A stretch of 64,000 nt of DNA from NCBI GenBank assembly GCA_017436845.1, contig JAFSCJ010000016.1, forward strand, positions 310,001 to 374,000, written 5' to 3'. A program made the translations under genes and the position numbers. Of the stretch, positions 54,062 through 63,432 are shown in pieces. The first letter of the stretch is position 1. Every line of letters starts with the position of its first letter. The DNA is from Muribaculaceae bacterium. GTDB lineage: Bacteria; Bacteroidota; Bacteroidia; Bacteroidales; Muribaculaceae. The notes under the pieces were generated by a model. It made no database searches. It was not told the DNA's origin and saw only the letters and a program-made list of their open reading frames with translations.

Positions 54062-55339
54062 ATGATAAAATATCTGAAAATCATGCTTGCATTGGCCGGC
54101 TTAGGTGGAATGCCGGCTATCGCTCAAGCTCAATGGACGATTGACGAATGCCAACGGCTTGCATCAGAAAACTATCCTTTATTAAAAAGGTATAGTTTGA
54201 TAGAACAAAGTGCGGATTATTCCATCAAGAGCATCAACACCGGTTATATTCCTCAGTTGAGGATGAGCGGACAAGCCACATGGCAATCGGATGTAACCAC
54301 CCTTCCCGAAGCTTTCAGCAATCCGTCTGCCGAAGGGTTGGACAAGAAGCAGTACCGTCTGGCACTCGACTTGGAACAAACTCTGTGGGATGGAGGCAAC
54401 AAGAAAGCCCGTAAAGAAATGGTACGTGCGGAAAAACTTACCCAACAATCGCAAGCCGATGTGGAGATGTATGCCATTCGCGAACGGGTGAATAATCTGT
54501 TCTTCGGCATCTTATTGCTGGAAGACAAACTCCGGCTGAATGAAGACTTACAGAAACTCCTACTTGCCAACTCGGAGAAATTGGAAAATCTGTACCAAAA
54601 TGGTGCTGCCATGAAAGCGGATGCTGATGCAGTCCGTGCGGAGTATTTGAAGGTGCGCCAGCAACATACGGAGTTGGCATCGTCGAAGGAAAGTTTCACG
54701 CAGATGCTTGCCTTGTTCATTGCTAAGCCGGCATCAGAAATCACTCAATTGCAGAAACCCGATGCAACGACACCTGTAAGTGATGAAGTGAATCGTCCGG
54801 AAATGCAACTGCTCAATGCTCAATTGGAGAAAATAGACACGCAGCAAAAATTGCTCAATAGTGGTATCCGTCCGTCTTTCAGCCTTTTTGCACAAGGATA
54901 TTGGGGCTATCCCGGTTACGATATGTTCAGCGACATGTTCGACCGTTCCCCCTCTTGGAATGCCATGGTAGGAGTCCGTATGAGCTGGAACATCGGTAAG
55001 CTATATTCACATGGTCAGGAAAGCCGTAAATTGGAATTGACTAAAAGCCAAGTTCAGAATGCGCAGGAAATCTTTCTGTTCAACAATCGCTTGCAAGCAA
55101 CGGAGGAGCATCATGCCATCCGGCGATACAAGGAGCTGATGAAGGAAGATCACGAAATCATCGCATTGCGCACAGCGGTCAGAGAATCGGCAGAAGCCAA
55201 GTTGGAACATGGAATCATTGATGTAAACAATCTGTTACAAGAGATAACCAAGGAGAACGAAGCCAAAACCAACCTGTCCACCCATGAGATAGAAATGCTG
55301 AAACATATCTATGAATTGAAACATACTGTCAACCAATAA
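54062..55339 (+). CDS. TolC-like outer-membrane efflux protein
   Basis: 425 residues from the ATG at 54062: signal peptide MIKYLKIMLALAGLGGMPAI then AQAQWTIDEC. The mature protein has the OEP pattern of two repeated long-helix units (ASENYPLLKRYSLIEQSADY; SQADVEMYAIRERVNNLFFG; LRLNEDLQKLLLANSEKLEN; HGIIDVNNLLQEITKENEAK). It forms the outer-membrane exit duct for the ABC pump encoded by the next five genes. Two bases of stop-to-TTG spacing precede the adaptor gene. Confidence 0.88.
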   Translation: MIKYLKIMLALAGLGGMPAIAQAQWTIDECQRLASENYPLLKRYSLIEQSADYSIKSINTGYIPQLRMSGQATWQSDVTTLPEAFSNPSAEGLDKKQYRLALDLEQTLWDGGNKKARKEMVRAEKLTQQSQADVEMYAIRERVNNLFFGILLLEDKLRLNEDLQKLLLANSEKLENLYQNGAAMKADADAVRAEYLKVRQQHTELASSKESFTQMLALFIAKPASEITQLQKPDATTPVSDEVNRPEMQLLNAQLEKIDTQQKLLNSGIRPSFSLFAQGYWGYPGYDMFSDMFDRSPSWNAMVGVRMSWNIGKLYSHGQESRKLELTKSQVQNAQEIFLFNNRLQATEEHHAIRRYKELMKEDHEIIALRTAVRESAEAKLEHGIIDVNNLLQEITKENEAKTNLSTHEIEMLKHIYELKHTVNQ

Positions 55340-55350
55340 ACTTGAAATAT

Positions 55351-56247
55351 ATGAGAACTTACAAACTGATAATATTAGGAACAATGGCTGCTTGGATGAC
55401 AGCTTGTGAAAATGCGAACCCCGAATATGATGCAACCGGGGTATTTGAGACAACCGAAGTCATCGTGTCTGCACAAGGCAATGGCGAAATCATGCAATTG
55501 ACCATCGAAGAAGGTAGTGAAGTCTCTCCCAATGAACTGTTAGGACATATCGACACCATCCAACTGTCCTTGAAACGCCAACAACTGACCGCTACTCTCT
55601 CGGCTACGGAAAGCCGTAAATTAGATGTCAACAAGCAGTTGGCCTCCATCCGCCAACAGATTGCCAACTTGAAAACAGAACAATTGCGTTACGAGAAGTT
55701 AGTGAAAGCCAATGCAGCTTCTCAAAAGCAGTTGGATGACATCAACTACAACCTCGAAGTGCTGCATAAACAACTCAGTGCCACCTCGGAACAAATAGGT
55801 AGCAGTAACAGCAGTTTGTCGGGACAAAGTGCTGGCATTGCCGCCCAAGTGGCACAGATAGACAAGCAGATAGAAGATTGCCTCATAACCAGTCCAATCA
55901 AAGGCATCATCCTTTCCAAATATGCGGAACAAGGAGAATTTGCCATTCCCGGTCGTGCCTTGTTCAAAGTGGGCGACATTTCAGATATAAAACTCCGTGC
56001 GTATGTCTCTGCGCCGCAACTCACCAGTTTGCAAATCGGCCAGAAAGTAAAGGTGTATGCCGACTTTGGAGAAACCGACTGCAAAGAATATGAAGGAACG
56101 GTGACATGGATAAGTGCAGAGGCGGAATTTACACCCAAGACCATACAGACGAGAGACGAACGTTCCAATTTGGTGTATGCCATCAAGATAGCAGTCAAGA
56201 ATGACGGCATGATTAAGAGAGGGATGTATGGTAATGTAAAATTCTAA
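55351..56247 (+). CDS. HlyD/RND-type periplasmic adaptor lipoprotein (YbhG-like)
   Basis: 298 residues from the ATG at 55351. Lipoprotein signal ending MTACENANP. A biotinyl-lipoyl-like half (VIVSAQGNGEIMQLTIEEGS), a coiled-coil hairpin (about residues 75-165, RKLDVNKQLASIRQQIANLK and onwards), the second half (DCLITSPIKGIILSKYAEQG) and a beta-barrel (VYADFGETDCKEYEGTVTWI). It bridges the inner-membrane ABC permeases and the TolC-like duct. Confidence 0.9.
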   Translation: MRTYKLIILGTMAAWMTACENANPEYDATGVFETTEVIVSAQGNGEIMQLTIEEGSEVSPNELLGHIDTIQLSLKRQQLTATLSATESRKLDVNKQLASIRQQIANLKTEQLRYEKLVKANAASQKQLDDINYNLEVLHKQLSATSEQIGSSNSSLSGQSAGIAAQVAQIDKQIEDCLITSPIKGIILSKYAEQGEFAIPGRALFKVGDISDIKLRAYVSAPQLTSLQIGQKVKVYADFGETDCKEYEGTVTWISAEAEFTPKTIQTRDERSNLVYAIKIAVKNDGMIKRGMYGNVKF

Positions 56248-56258
56248 AAACGAGCGAC

Positions 56259-57170
56259 ATGAATATCATATCAGTCAGGAATCTGCATAAAACCTATAAT
56301 AAGGGGAAGACACAGGCATTGAAAGGTGTTGATTTCGATGTGCGCCAAGGGGAAATCTTCGGCTTGATAGGTCCTGACGGAGCAGGAAAGACTACGCTCT
56401 TCCGCATCTTGACCACTTTGCTTCTGCCGGATTCCGGCACTGCCCAAGTGGACGGCTACGATGTGGTAAAGAAATACAAGGACATCCGTCGTCACATCGG
56501 ATATATGCCCGGACGCTTTTCGCTGTATCAGGATATGACGGTGGAAGAAAACTTGACATTTTTTGCGACGGTATTCAACACCACCATTCAAGAGAATTAT
56601 CACTTGGTGGAGGACATCTACAAGCAAATAGAGCCTTTCAAGCATCGACGTGCCAGCAAACTCTCCGGAGGAATGAAGCAGAAGTTGGCCTTGTCGTGTG
56701 CCTTGATTCATGCTCCCCATGTCTTGTTTTTGGATGAACCGACCACGGGCGTGGATCCTGTAAGCCGTAAGGAGTTTTGGGAAATGTTGCAGAAACTGAA
56801 GACCAACTTCCACCTGAGCATCGTGGTTTCTACTCCTTATATGGACGAAGCGATGCAATGCGACCGTATTGCCCTGATGCAAGGAGGCGAATTTCTGACT
56901 ATTGATACTCCGCAAGGCATCATCGAGAGCTATACGGATAGACTTTGGTCGGTAAGGAGCGACAACATGCACCGACTTCTAACGGATTTAAGAAAGATGG
57001 AAGGTGTACAGACAGCTTTCGCATTCGGAGAGAGTCATCATATAACGGTGGATGCTTCCTTGACCTTCGATGTCTTTCGCCAAAAGCTGACAGCTTTGGG
57101 GCATCAAGAGATACAGATAGAAGAAATTACTCCTTCCATCGAAGATTGTTTCATGCACCTTCAAAATTGA
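56259..57170 (+). CDS. ABC exporter ATPase 1 (YbhF N-terminal half-like)
   Basis: 303 residues. Walker A LIGPDGAGKTTLFRI, Q-loop near MPGRFSLYQDM, signature KLSGGMKQKLALSCAL, Walker B VLFLDEPTTGVDPVSR, then a switch position reading VVSTPYMDEA (usually Thr-His; here Ser-Thr-Pro, as in YbhF-type first domains). About 85 residues follow the core as a C-terminal regulatory extension. In E. coli this and the next ATPase are one fused protein; here they are two genes 7 bases apart. Confidence 0.9.
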   Translation: MNIISVRNLHKTYNKGKTQALKGVDFDVRQGEIFGLIGPDGAGKTTLFRILTTLLLPDSGTAQVDGYDVVKKYKDIRRHIGYMPGRFSLYQDMTVEENLTFFATVFNTTIQENYHLVEDIYKQIEPFKHRRASKLSGGMKQKLALSCALIHAPHVLFLDEPTTGVDPVSRKEFWEMLQKLKTNFHLSIVVSTPYMDEAMQCDRIALMQGGEFLTIDTPQGIIESYTDRLWSVRSDNMHRLLTDLRKMEGVQTAFAFGESHHITVDASLTFDVFRQKLTALGHQEIQIEEITPSIEDCFMHLQN

Positions 57171-57177
57171 AAAGATT

Positions 57178-57924
57178 ATGACAGAAAAAATAGTAATCAA
57201 AGCAGAACGGCTGACCAAACAGTTCGGTCATTTCACGGCTACCGACCACATCACCTTTGAAGTTCGTGAAGGTGAGATCTTCGGTTTCCTCGGTGCTAAT
57301 GGTGCTGGAAAAACAACTGCCATGCGGATGCTTTGCGGTCTTTCCCAACCGAGTGACGGATGGGCAACAGTGGCAGGCTATGATGTGGCAACCCAGCACG
57401 AACAAGTAAAGCAGAACATCGGGTATATGTCGCAAAAGTTTTCACTTTACGATGACCTGACCGTAGAAGAAAACTTCACGCTGTTCGGAGGCATCTATGG
57501 TATGAGCAGAAAGGAAATGAAGGAAAAGACTACCCGTCTGCTGGAGGAATTGGACTTCGCTTCCGAGCGGAAGACCAAGGTGAAATCTCTTCCGCTTGGT
57601 TGGAAACAGAAATTAGCTTTTTCGCTTGCCATTTTCCACGCCCCGAAGATTGTCTTCCTCGACGAACCGACGGGCGGTGTGGATCCCGTTACACGCCGAC
57701 AATTTTGGGAATTGATTTATCAAGCTGCCGACCGCAACATTACGGTGTTTGTCACTACGCATTATATGGATGAAGCGGAATACTGCGACCGTGTTTCCAT
57801 TATGGTGGACGGACAGATTGAAGCACTTGACAGTCCTGCCAATTTGAAACAACAATTTGAAGTAGAAACTATGTACGATGTGTTTTACACGTTGGCACGC
57901 AAAGCAAAGAGAGGTGATTCATGA
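57178..57924 (+). CDS. ABC exporter ATPase 2 (YbhF C-terminal half-like)
   Basis: 248 residues. Walker A GANGAGKTTAMRML, signature KSLPLGWKQKLAFSLAI (Leu-Pro-Leu-Gly instead of Leu-Ser-Gly-Gly, as in the second domain of YbhF), Walker B IVFLDEPTGGVDPVTR, switch VTTHYMDEAEYCDR. It probably forms a heterodimer with ATPase 1. Stop overlaps the start of the first permease (ATGA). Confidence 0.9.
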   Translation: MTEKIVIKAERLTKQFGHFTATDHITFEVREGEIFGFLGANGAGKTTAMRMLCGLSQPSDGWATVAGYDVATQHEQVKQNIGYMSQKFSLYDDLTVEENFTLFGGIYGMSRKEMKEKTTRLLEELDFASERKTKVKSLPLGWKQKLAFSLAIFHAPKIVFLDEPTGGVDPVTRRQFWELIYQAADRNITVFVTTHYMDEAEYCDRVSIMVDGQIEALDSPANLKQQFEVETMYDVFYTLARKAKRGDS

Positions 57925-59021
57925 AACAGTTCTTGTCATTCATCCGCAAAGAATTCATTCACATCTCCCGTGATTTCCGTTCGATGCTCATCCTGTTGAT
58001 TGTCCCCCAGCTGATGGTCATCATTTTGGGGTATATCATCAAGAACGATGTGGAAGATATCCGGGTGGCTGTAATCGACCCTTCGCACGATGTGTATAGC
58101 ACCCGCATCACGGAACGCCTGTCTGCCAATAAGTATTTCATTTTTCGAGATGAACTACAAACGGAAGCCGAGGCACTCGACCTTTTCCGAAAAGGTGAGA
58201 TCGATTTGGTGATTGTCTTTTGTGGGGAGTTTGCCAATCGTCTGGTGCATACCCAGGATGCCACAATACAGTTGTTGTCCAATGGTAGCGAGCCAAATCA
58301 GGCAAGTGTCAGCGTGGCATACGCCCAGCAGGTCATTAGCAGTTTCCAGCAAGAATTATCGTCCAATCGTGGCGGTATGAATATCCAAGTGAACAACCAG
58401 ATGTTGTTCAATCCACAGCAACGCTCCGATGTGAATTTCGTACCAGGTATTGTAGGAGTGATTATGCTGCTCATCTGTTGCATGATGACCTCGGCTGCCA
58501 TTGTCCGTGAACGCGAAACGGGAACGATGGAGATTCTGTTGGCATCTCCATTGTCACCCCTGATTGTCGTGATGGCCAAACTGGTGCCTTATATGGTCAT
58601 TTCGTTGTTCAACATCTGTACCATTCTTCTGCTTGCGATATTTATGATGCATATCCCCATTGCTGGCAGTCTGTGGCTCTATATGTTTGTTGCATTTATC
58701 TACATCCTTACGGCACTGATGATGGGCCTATTCCTTTCCACTTGTGTAAACACGCAATTGGCGGCTATGCTGATTTCGCTATTGACGTTGCTCCCGGGAG
58801 TCTATTTCTCGGATATGGTATTTGCGTTGGACAGTATGCCGGCTTCCATCCGGTCGATAAGTAATATCATTCCGGCGAAATGGTTCATTGCTGCATCCCG
58901 AAAGATACTCATTCAAGGGGTAGATATACAGTATGTATATAAAGAGATTGTCATATTGATTGTTCAAGGATTAGCCTTTTTGTTGTTGTCCTTGAAAATG
59001 TACAAAACAAGATTGGAGTAA
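57921..59021 (+). CDS. ABC-2 type permease 1 (YbhS-like)
   Basis: 366 residues. One N-terminal membrane segment (SMLILLIVPQLMVIILGYII), a periplasmic domain of about 150 residues, then five further segments (about 180-360). RERETGTMEILLASPLSPL is the conserved coupling element of DrrB/YbhS-type permeases. Overlaps ATPase 2 by 4 bases and the next permease by one base (TAATG), so translation is coupled. Confidence 0.9.
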   Translation: MKQFLSFIRKEFIHISRDFRSMLILLIVPQLMVIILGYIIKNDVEDIRVAVIDPSHDVYSTRITERLSANKYFIFRDELQTEAEALDLFRKGEIDLVIVFCGEFANRLVHTQDATIQLLSNGSEPNQASVSVAYAQQVISSFQQELSSNRGGMNIQVNNQMLFNPQQRSDVNFVPGIVGVIMLLICCMMTSAAIVRERETGTMEILLASPLSPLIVVMAKLVPYMVISLFNICTILLLAIFMMHIPIAGSLWLYMFVAFIYILTALMMGLFLSTCVNTQLAAMLISLLTLLPGVYFSDMVFALDSMPASIRSISNIIPAKWFIAASRKILIQGVDIQYVYKEIVILIVQGLAFLLLSLKMYKTRLE

Positions 59022-60127
59022 TGAAAGTGTTGAAATACTTATTGATAAAGGAATACAAACAGATGTTCCGTGGCTATCTGATTCCGATTCTATTCGTGTT
59101 GGTTCCCTTTGCCTTGACGAATTTGGTTCCTCGTATAGCCACGCAAGAGGTGAGCAATCTAGACATAGCCGTGATTGATAACGACCATTCTTCTGTTTCC
59201 AAGCGGCTAACGGAAAAGATATCCGCATCAGGTTTTTTCAATCTTCGATCACTTTGTGGGAATTACATGGAAGCCTACGACTTGTTGCAACGCGGTGATG
59301 TGGATTTCATCGTAACCATAGAAAATGGTTTTGAAAGAATTCTCTATCGGGAAGGTGCGGCAAAAATGATGCTTTCAGTCAATTCAGTCAACGGAATGAA
59401 AGGTGGATTGGGAAACAATTATCTCACTCAGATTGTCATGCAATACGCCAAGGAATTGAACGAAGAAACAAGAAACAGCATGGTATCTCCCATGAATATC
59501 TGTCCCCAGTTTTTGTTCAATTCCCAATTGAACTACAAGCCTTACATGATTCCTGCCTTGATGTCATTAGGACTCATCCTTCTGATGGGATTCCTTCCAG
59601 CCTTGAATATGGTAAGTGAGAAAGAGAAAGGCACGATTGAGCAAATCAATGTCACTCCGGTAGGTCGTGTGGAATTTATCCTTTCCAAACTGATACCTTA
59701 TTGGATAGTCGGATTGTTTATTGTGGGCTTTTCGATGCTGTTGGCTTGGAAAATCCACCAGGTAGTTCCTGCAGGTAGCATTGCATTGGTGTTTCTGTTT
59801 GCTTTTGTCTATATCTTGACCGTTTCTGCACTTGGAATTATCGTCGCCAACTATTCGGATACGCTGCGCCAAACAGCCATGCTGATGTTCTTCTTTATCA
59901 TCGTTTTTGCATTGACCAGCGGTTTGGTCTCACCTGTTTCATCCATGCCGGATTGGGCACAGGAAGTCACCCGTTTAAATCCTGTACGCTACATCATAAC
60001 GTCATTGCGTGAAATCTTTCTGAAAGGCAGTACATTTACACAACTTCTGCCTCAGTTCATTCCGCTTTGTATTTATAGTGCAGTGACTATGACTTGGGCG
60101 GTGATTAGTTATCGGAAAAAACAATAA
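59021..60127 (+). CDS. ABC-2 type permease 2 (YbhR-like)
   Basis: 368 residues with the same plan: single N-terminal segment (YLIPILFVLVPFALTNLV), periplasmic domain, then five segments. The coupling element reads SEKEKGTIEQINVTPVGRVE. Late region LTSGLVSPVSSMPDWAQEVT is typical of YbhR. Pairs with permease 1. Last gene of the efflux operon; 104 bases further on is the hairpin that ends the opposing AbiE operon. Confidence 0.9.
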   Translation: MKVLKYLLIKEYKQMFRGYLIPILFVLVPFALTNLVPRIATQEVSNLDIAVIDNDHSSVSKRLTEKISASGFFNLRSLCGNYMEAYDLLQRGDVDFIVTIENGFERILYREGAAKMMLSVNSVNGMKGGLGNNYLTQIVMQYAKELNEETRNSMVSPMNICPQFLFNSQLNYKPYMIPALMSLGLILLMGFLPALNMVSEKEKGTIEQINVTPVGRVEFILSKLIPYWIVGLFIVGFSMLLAWKIHQVVPAGSIALVFLFAFVYILTVSALGIIVANYSDTLRQTAMLMFFFIIVFALTSGLVSPVSSMPDWAQEVTRLNPVRYIITSLREIFLKGSTFTQLLPQFIPLCIYSAVTMTWAVISYRKKQ

Positions 60128-60230
60128 AAAAAGGTATTTAAATCATCAAATAATAATGATTGTTTGAGGACTGGACTTTAATTGATGGTAAGAAATAAGA
60201 TGATTATACTTTTATTGTAGTCATCGCCAT

Positions 60231-60272
60231 AAAAAAGCGACCCGCCAGCAGTTCTACGGGATGCTGACGGGT
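60231..60272 (-). terminator. Terminator of the abiE operon
   Basis: On the minus strand CCCGTCAGCA pairs with TGCTGGCGGG (one G-T pair) across an 11-base loop, followed by TCGCTTTTTT. Nine bases after the abiEii stop. Confidence 0.78.
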
Positions 60273-60280
60273 TCTGTTAT

Positions 60281-61087
60281 TTAATCTCTTTTTCCAGGCA
60301 ATTTATCAATAAAAGCCTCCTTCACCATAGCATAGGCACGCTGTGGATCAAACTGATCGGCATCGGCTCGAAGGAGTATATCTGTGTCATCAAGAAATTC
60401 GGGGTCTTGAAGTTTCAGTTCCATATTCTGCACAAATTGCTTATAGGTCGGTGCTTTCTCAACCATAAAATCCATATACTTGTTGTAGCATTCAAGCGTT
60501 TTTTCGATATTTATGTTTCCATGATCCAACGCTATCTGCATATCAAAAAGGTCACGTCCCTTCTTTCGCTGATATAAAGCTCTCAGTTTTGTACCCATCA
60601 ATTCGTCAAGAGTATAAGTCGTTATTTCACATTTACCGCTGAACCACTTATTGTTCACTTCGAACGGTATTTTATGGAATCCCATTACACTGAAATGCTC
60701 CTTGCAATTTATCTCTACTTTCAAGCGTATCGGTTGTACCGGAGGTATTTCAGACTCCATTCGGAACAGCATTGTATTGTTATGTCTTTTAGGCTTGATT
60801 ACCTTGTCGGGCATCCAACTCAACACCTCGCCCAATCGAAATAAGATAGGCTTGATTGGGCCGGGATTGATTTGTACTAAATCGATATCTTCGCTATATC
60901 TGACCTGCGGAGAAAGATATAACTTATGTAAGGCAGTTCCGCCTCTGAAAGCTAATTGCTCTCTCAAGAAGTCATCACTAAAAATATCCACCAACGCACG
61001 GCTGATAATCAAATCTTGCTCAACCATTGCAAAATCTGTCCATGGAACAAACTCATTCCATGCCATTATGGAAGCTCTATCTATCAT
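60281..61087 (-). CDS. abiEii: AbiEii family nucleotidyltransferase toxin
   Basis: Toxin half of a type IV toxin-antitoxin / abortive-infection pair. 268 residues. FRGGTALHKLYLS (Gly-Gly-Thr 49-51, Lys55) and RYSEDIDLVQ (Asp67, Asp69) are the nucleotidyltransferase motifs; TKLRALYQRKKGRDLFDM (about 165-182) is the conserved third block. Related toxins transfer nucleotides to tRNA or other targets; the target here is unknown. Starts inside the antitoxin stop (ATGA overlap), as expected for coupled expression. Confidence 0.9.
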   Translation of the reverse strand: MIDRASIMAWNEFVPWTDFAMVEQDLIISRALVDIFSDDFLREQLAFRGGTALHKLYLSPQVRYSEDIDLVQINPGPIKPILFRLGEVLSWMPDKVIKPKRHNNTMLFRMESEIPPVQPIRLKVEINCKEHFSVMGFHKIPFEVNNKWFSGKCEITTYTLDELMGTKLRALYQRKKGRDLFDMQIALDHGNINIEKTLECYNKYMDFMVEKAPTYKQFVQNMELKLQDPEFLDDTDILLRADADQFDPQRAYAMVKEAFIDKLPGKRD

Positions 61088-61881
61088 AATTCATCTATTT
61101 CAATATCGATATTCATATTTACTCTCCATCTGTTGCTCTCTGTATCGTCCAATGCCGGATGTTCGGAACTCATAAGCACGGCATTAAAATAACCATTCCG
61201 TTTTTTCACTATGTGGTATAATTGGTCAGCCTTATCTTGCTCAAATAAGACAAACTCCAGCAAGTATCCAAACCGTTGCATTGTTGTCGTAGTGGTATAT
61301 GGAAGAACACCTTCCATTTTTGACATATCAAGTACATCTACCAATTCAGCAAGAATGGTTGCTGCCCTTTGATAACCACCAATATTTGATGCAAACTGAA
61401 TAATATCCACAGCTGTCAACTCTGCCGATGAATAGTTTATTCGTCCCATTTCGGCATTACGGCTTTCAATCAGTTCATAGGGTATCTGCTGACGGTAATT
61501 CCAATTCAGTAATGTGTTCTTATTCGAGGTTCTTGGCCTTGGTCCGGTGGTTACAATTTGAGTAATCATAGCTCTCTGGTGAGAAGCACCGTATAGGGCA
61601 GCAGCAGAAAGCAGCCCCACATAGTAAGGTTTGCCAAGATATTCCATCAACTCGTTGATATAATAACTTGGTGGTACAACTCCCTTTAACTGGTATTGGG
61701 TAGGAATGATTACATAAAAGCCCTTATATACATTTTGAATCCTCTTAGACAATGTAAGTCTATTGATGTCTGTTTTCAAAGTTTTCTCAGAACGCCCCTG
61801 AAACACACATCGGATTTGTTGGAAAGAGAAAGTTGTTACCCCTCTTTGTTCCTGCTCCTTTATCCAATCATTCAAACTCAT
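61084..61881 (-). CDS. abiEi: AbiEi family antitoxin/repressor
   Basis: 265 residues from the ATG at 61881 (MSLNDWIKEQEQRGVTTFSF). The N-terminal 80 residues are a winged-helix-like DNA-binding part (FQQIRCVFQGRSEKTLKTDI), then YYVGLLSAAALYGASHQRAM is the AbiEi signature block. The C-terminal part represents the antitoxin fold. Known AbiEi proteins neutralise the toxin without binding it and repress their own operon at inverted repeats; a perfect inverted repeat lies 14 bases upstream of this start. Confidence 0.88.
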   Translation of the reverse strand: MSLNDWIKEQEQRGVTTFSFQQIRCVFQGRSEKTLKTDINRLTLSKRIQNVYKGFYVIIPTQYQLKGVVPPSYYINELMEYLGKPYYVGLLSAAALYGASHQRAMITQIVTTGPRPRTSNKNTLLNWNYRQQIPYELIESRNAEMGRINYSSAELTAVDIIQFASNIGGYQRAATILAELVDVLDMSKMEGVLPYTTTTTMQRFGYLLEFVLFEQDKADQLYHIVKKRNGYFNAVLMSSEHPALDDTESNRWRVNMNIDIEIDEL

Positions 61882-61894
61882 ATTCGGTGTATTT

Positions 61895-61931
61895 GTTGCA
61901 AAGGTAAACAAAAAACGCTTACCTTTGCAAC
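61895..61931 (-). promoter_or_regulatory. abiE operator and promoter: 13-bp perfect inverted repeat
   Basis: GTTGCAAAGGTAA (61895-61907) and its exact complement TTACCTTTGCAAC (61919-61931) around an 11-base spacer. The near arm, read leftwards, contains TACCTTTG, a -7 box (61898-61905), so a bound protein would cover the promoter directly. The far arm supplies GTTG about 21 bases upstream as a weak -33 box. Confidence 0.8.
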
Positions 61932-61965
61932 TTTTTCAATGAATTTTATCTATTAAACCAGTTCC

Positions 61966-63432
61966 TTACATCTTCATCGAGTACCCACGCTTCTGAGTCT
62001 GCTCATATCTACCGATGGCAATATCACCCACCTCACGGGAGGCCTTACGGTATTCGCTGTTGGATAGGTTCTCCTTCTTGTCTGCCGTGAACATGAGGAA
62101 TGTTCCGATAGTCTTGTAATCCTCCTTGTCCTTACCAAAGGCTTCCATAACACTCTTGATGGTCTTTGCCTCTTCCTTACTGAAGATGCTCCGATACGTG
62201 TCTTTGGCAAAGCTAATGATTATATTGACAGCCTTTCTGAAGGTACCATTACTTTGCATCATGATTTTTGTGAACATCCCCAGCATCTTGTCTCTCCACG
62301 AAATGCGGTCTTTCAAGTTGTTAATCACATCGTCCTTTTTGAGTGTGGCATTGCGAATGGCATTCTCCATCTGCTGAGCCACAGATTTCTTGTAGGCTTC
62401 GAGCTTGGCGGCTTCTGCCTGTGTCCGCTTGCGTTCTTCTGCTATCGCTTCGTGAGCCTCGGCTAAGTCAAGTTTCAAATCCTCAATATCGCCTTTCAAA
62501 GTTTTTGACTTTCCCGTAGCCCAATCGGCAACAGCACCGAGCAATTGGATTCCTTTTTCCTTGTTCAGCTTAGAGCGTTTATCACTGATGGCCTTGTCAA
62601 GCATCTTGCTCTGTTCCTCCTTTTGCAAGGCTTCATCACGTAGGGCTTGCGTGATGGTCTCCGCTTCCTGAACCTCCTGCTCGGCAACCTTCACCTGATA
62701 CTCCTTGTACCGCCTTACGGCATCCAAATTACGGAGTTCGGACTTCTGCTTTTCAAGGATGAAGTCGTTACGATCCAGATGTTCCTTACCTGTCTCGGCT
62801 TTGGATTGTCCTCGCTCCATTGACAGGATTTCTGATGCCAAGGTCTGCATCTGTGTCATGTCCTCGTCATTGAGTTTACAACTCTTTCCCGTTTCGTGGT
62901 TCATCCAATCAAATACGATGTGGGCATGATAGTTCGGCTTGAACCATCTGTTACCGATTTTGAAACTCTCCATGTCGTCTGCGTTAGGGTCGCCAGGGAG
63001 CCAATGCCCCTCGTCCTTGTGCATGAAGATTTGGAGTGCCTTGATATTCCAACGCTGTTCGCATTTATCGCAAAATCTGCGTAAATCATTCATGGTGGTA
63101 TCTGCCTTGATGAGCAATACACCTTCACGGATGGGTGAGCATCCGGCTACCTTGATAATTTTGCCGTTCTTGCCTTTGCGCTCACGCTCCTTCTCCTGCA
63201 TGGCACGTCCGGTCTTTTCCTTGACCATCCGCTTGATGTTATCATAGTGAGTCTGTAATCCGACATTGCCGAATTGCGGATTTATCCACTGCTCGTTATC
63301 GGCAGTGAGTTCGGGTACGATATAGATTTTGGAGTCTCCGATGTTACGCATGTATTCGGGAGTCCTGCGGTTGTGAGCCTCGCTTGAAGTGATGTTGCAA
63401 GGCTTGATATGTATGCTGCTTTTTGTTGCCAT
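61966..63432 (-). CDS. MobV/Pre family relaxase
   Basis: Nicks DNA at oriT to start mobilization. 488 residues. SSEAHNRRTPEY holds His20-Asn21-x-Arg23, the motif whose His is the nucleophile in MobM of pMV158. HKDEGHW (His138, Asp140, Glu141, His143) and NYHAHIVFD (His169, His171) are the metal-binding motifs. Residues about 215-395 are a long coiled coil (RYKEYQVKVAEQEVQEAE and on), and the C-terminus is basic. It is accompanied by a candidate oriT immediately upstream. No mobilization partner gene is visible. Confidence 0.88.
   Translation of the reverse strand: MATKSSIHIKPCNITSSEAHNRRTPEYMRNIGDSKIYIVPELTADNEQWINPQFGNVGLQTHYDNIKRMVKEKTGRAMQEKERERKGKNGKIIKVAGCSPIREGVLLIKADTTMNDLRRFCDKCEQRWNIKALQIFMHKDEGHWLPGDPNADDMESFKIGNRWFKPNYHAHIVFDWMNHETGKSCKLNDEDMTQMQTLASEILSMERGQSKAETGKEHLDRNDFILEKQKSELRNLDAVRRYKEYQVKVAEQEVQEAETITQALRDEALQKEEQSKMLDKAISDKRSKLNKEKGIQLLGAVADWATGKSKTLKGDIEDLKLDLAEAHEAIAEERKRTQAEAAKLEAYKKSVAQQMENAIRNATLKKDDVINNLKDRISWRDKMLGMFTKIMMQSNGTFRKAVNIIISFAKDTYRSIFSKEEAKTIKSVMEAFGKDKEDYKTIGTFLMFTADKKENLSNSEYRKASREVGDIAIGRYEQTQKRGYSMKM

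Noticed and set aside
57178..57924. ATPase 2 signature LPLG as a loss of function
   Set aside because: The second domain of the YbhF family carries the same variant, so it is a family feature.
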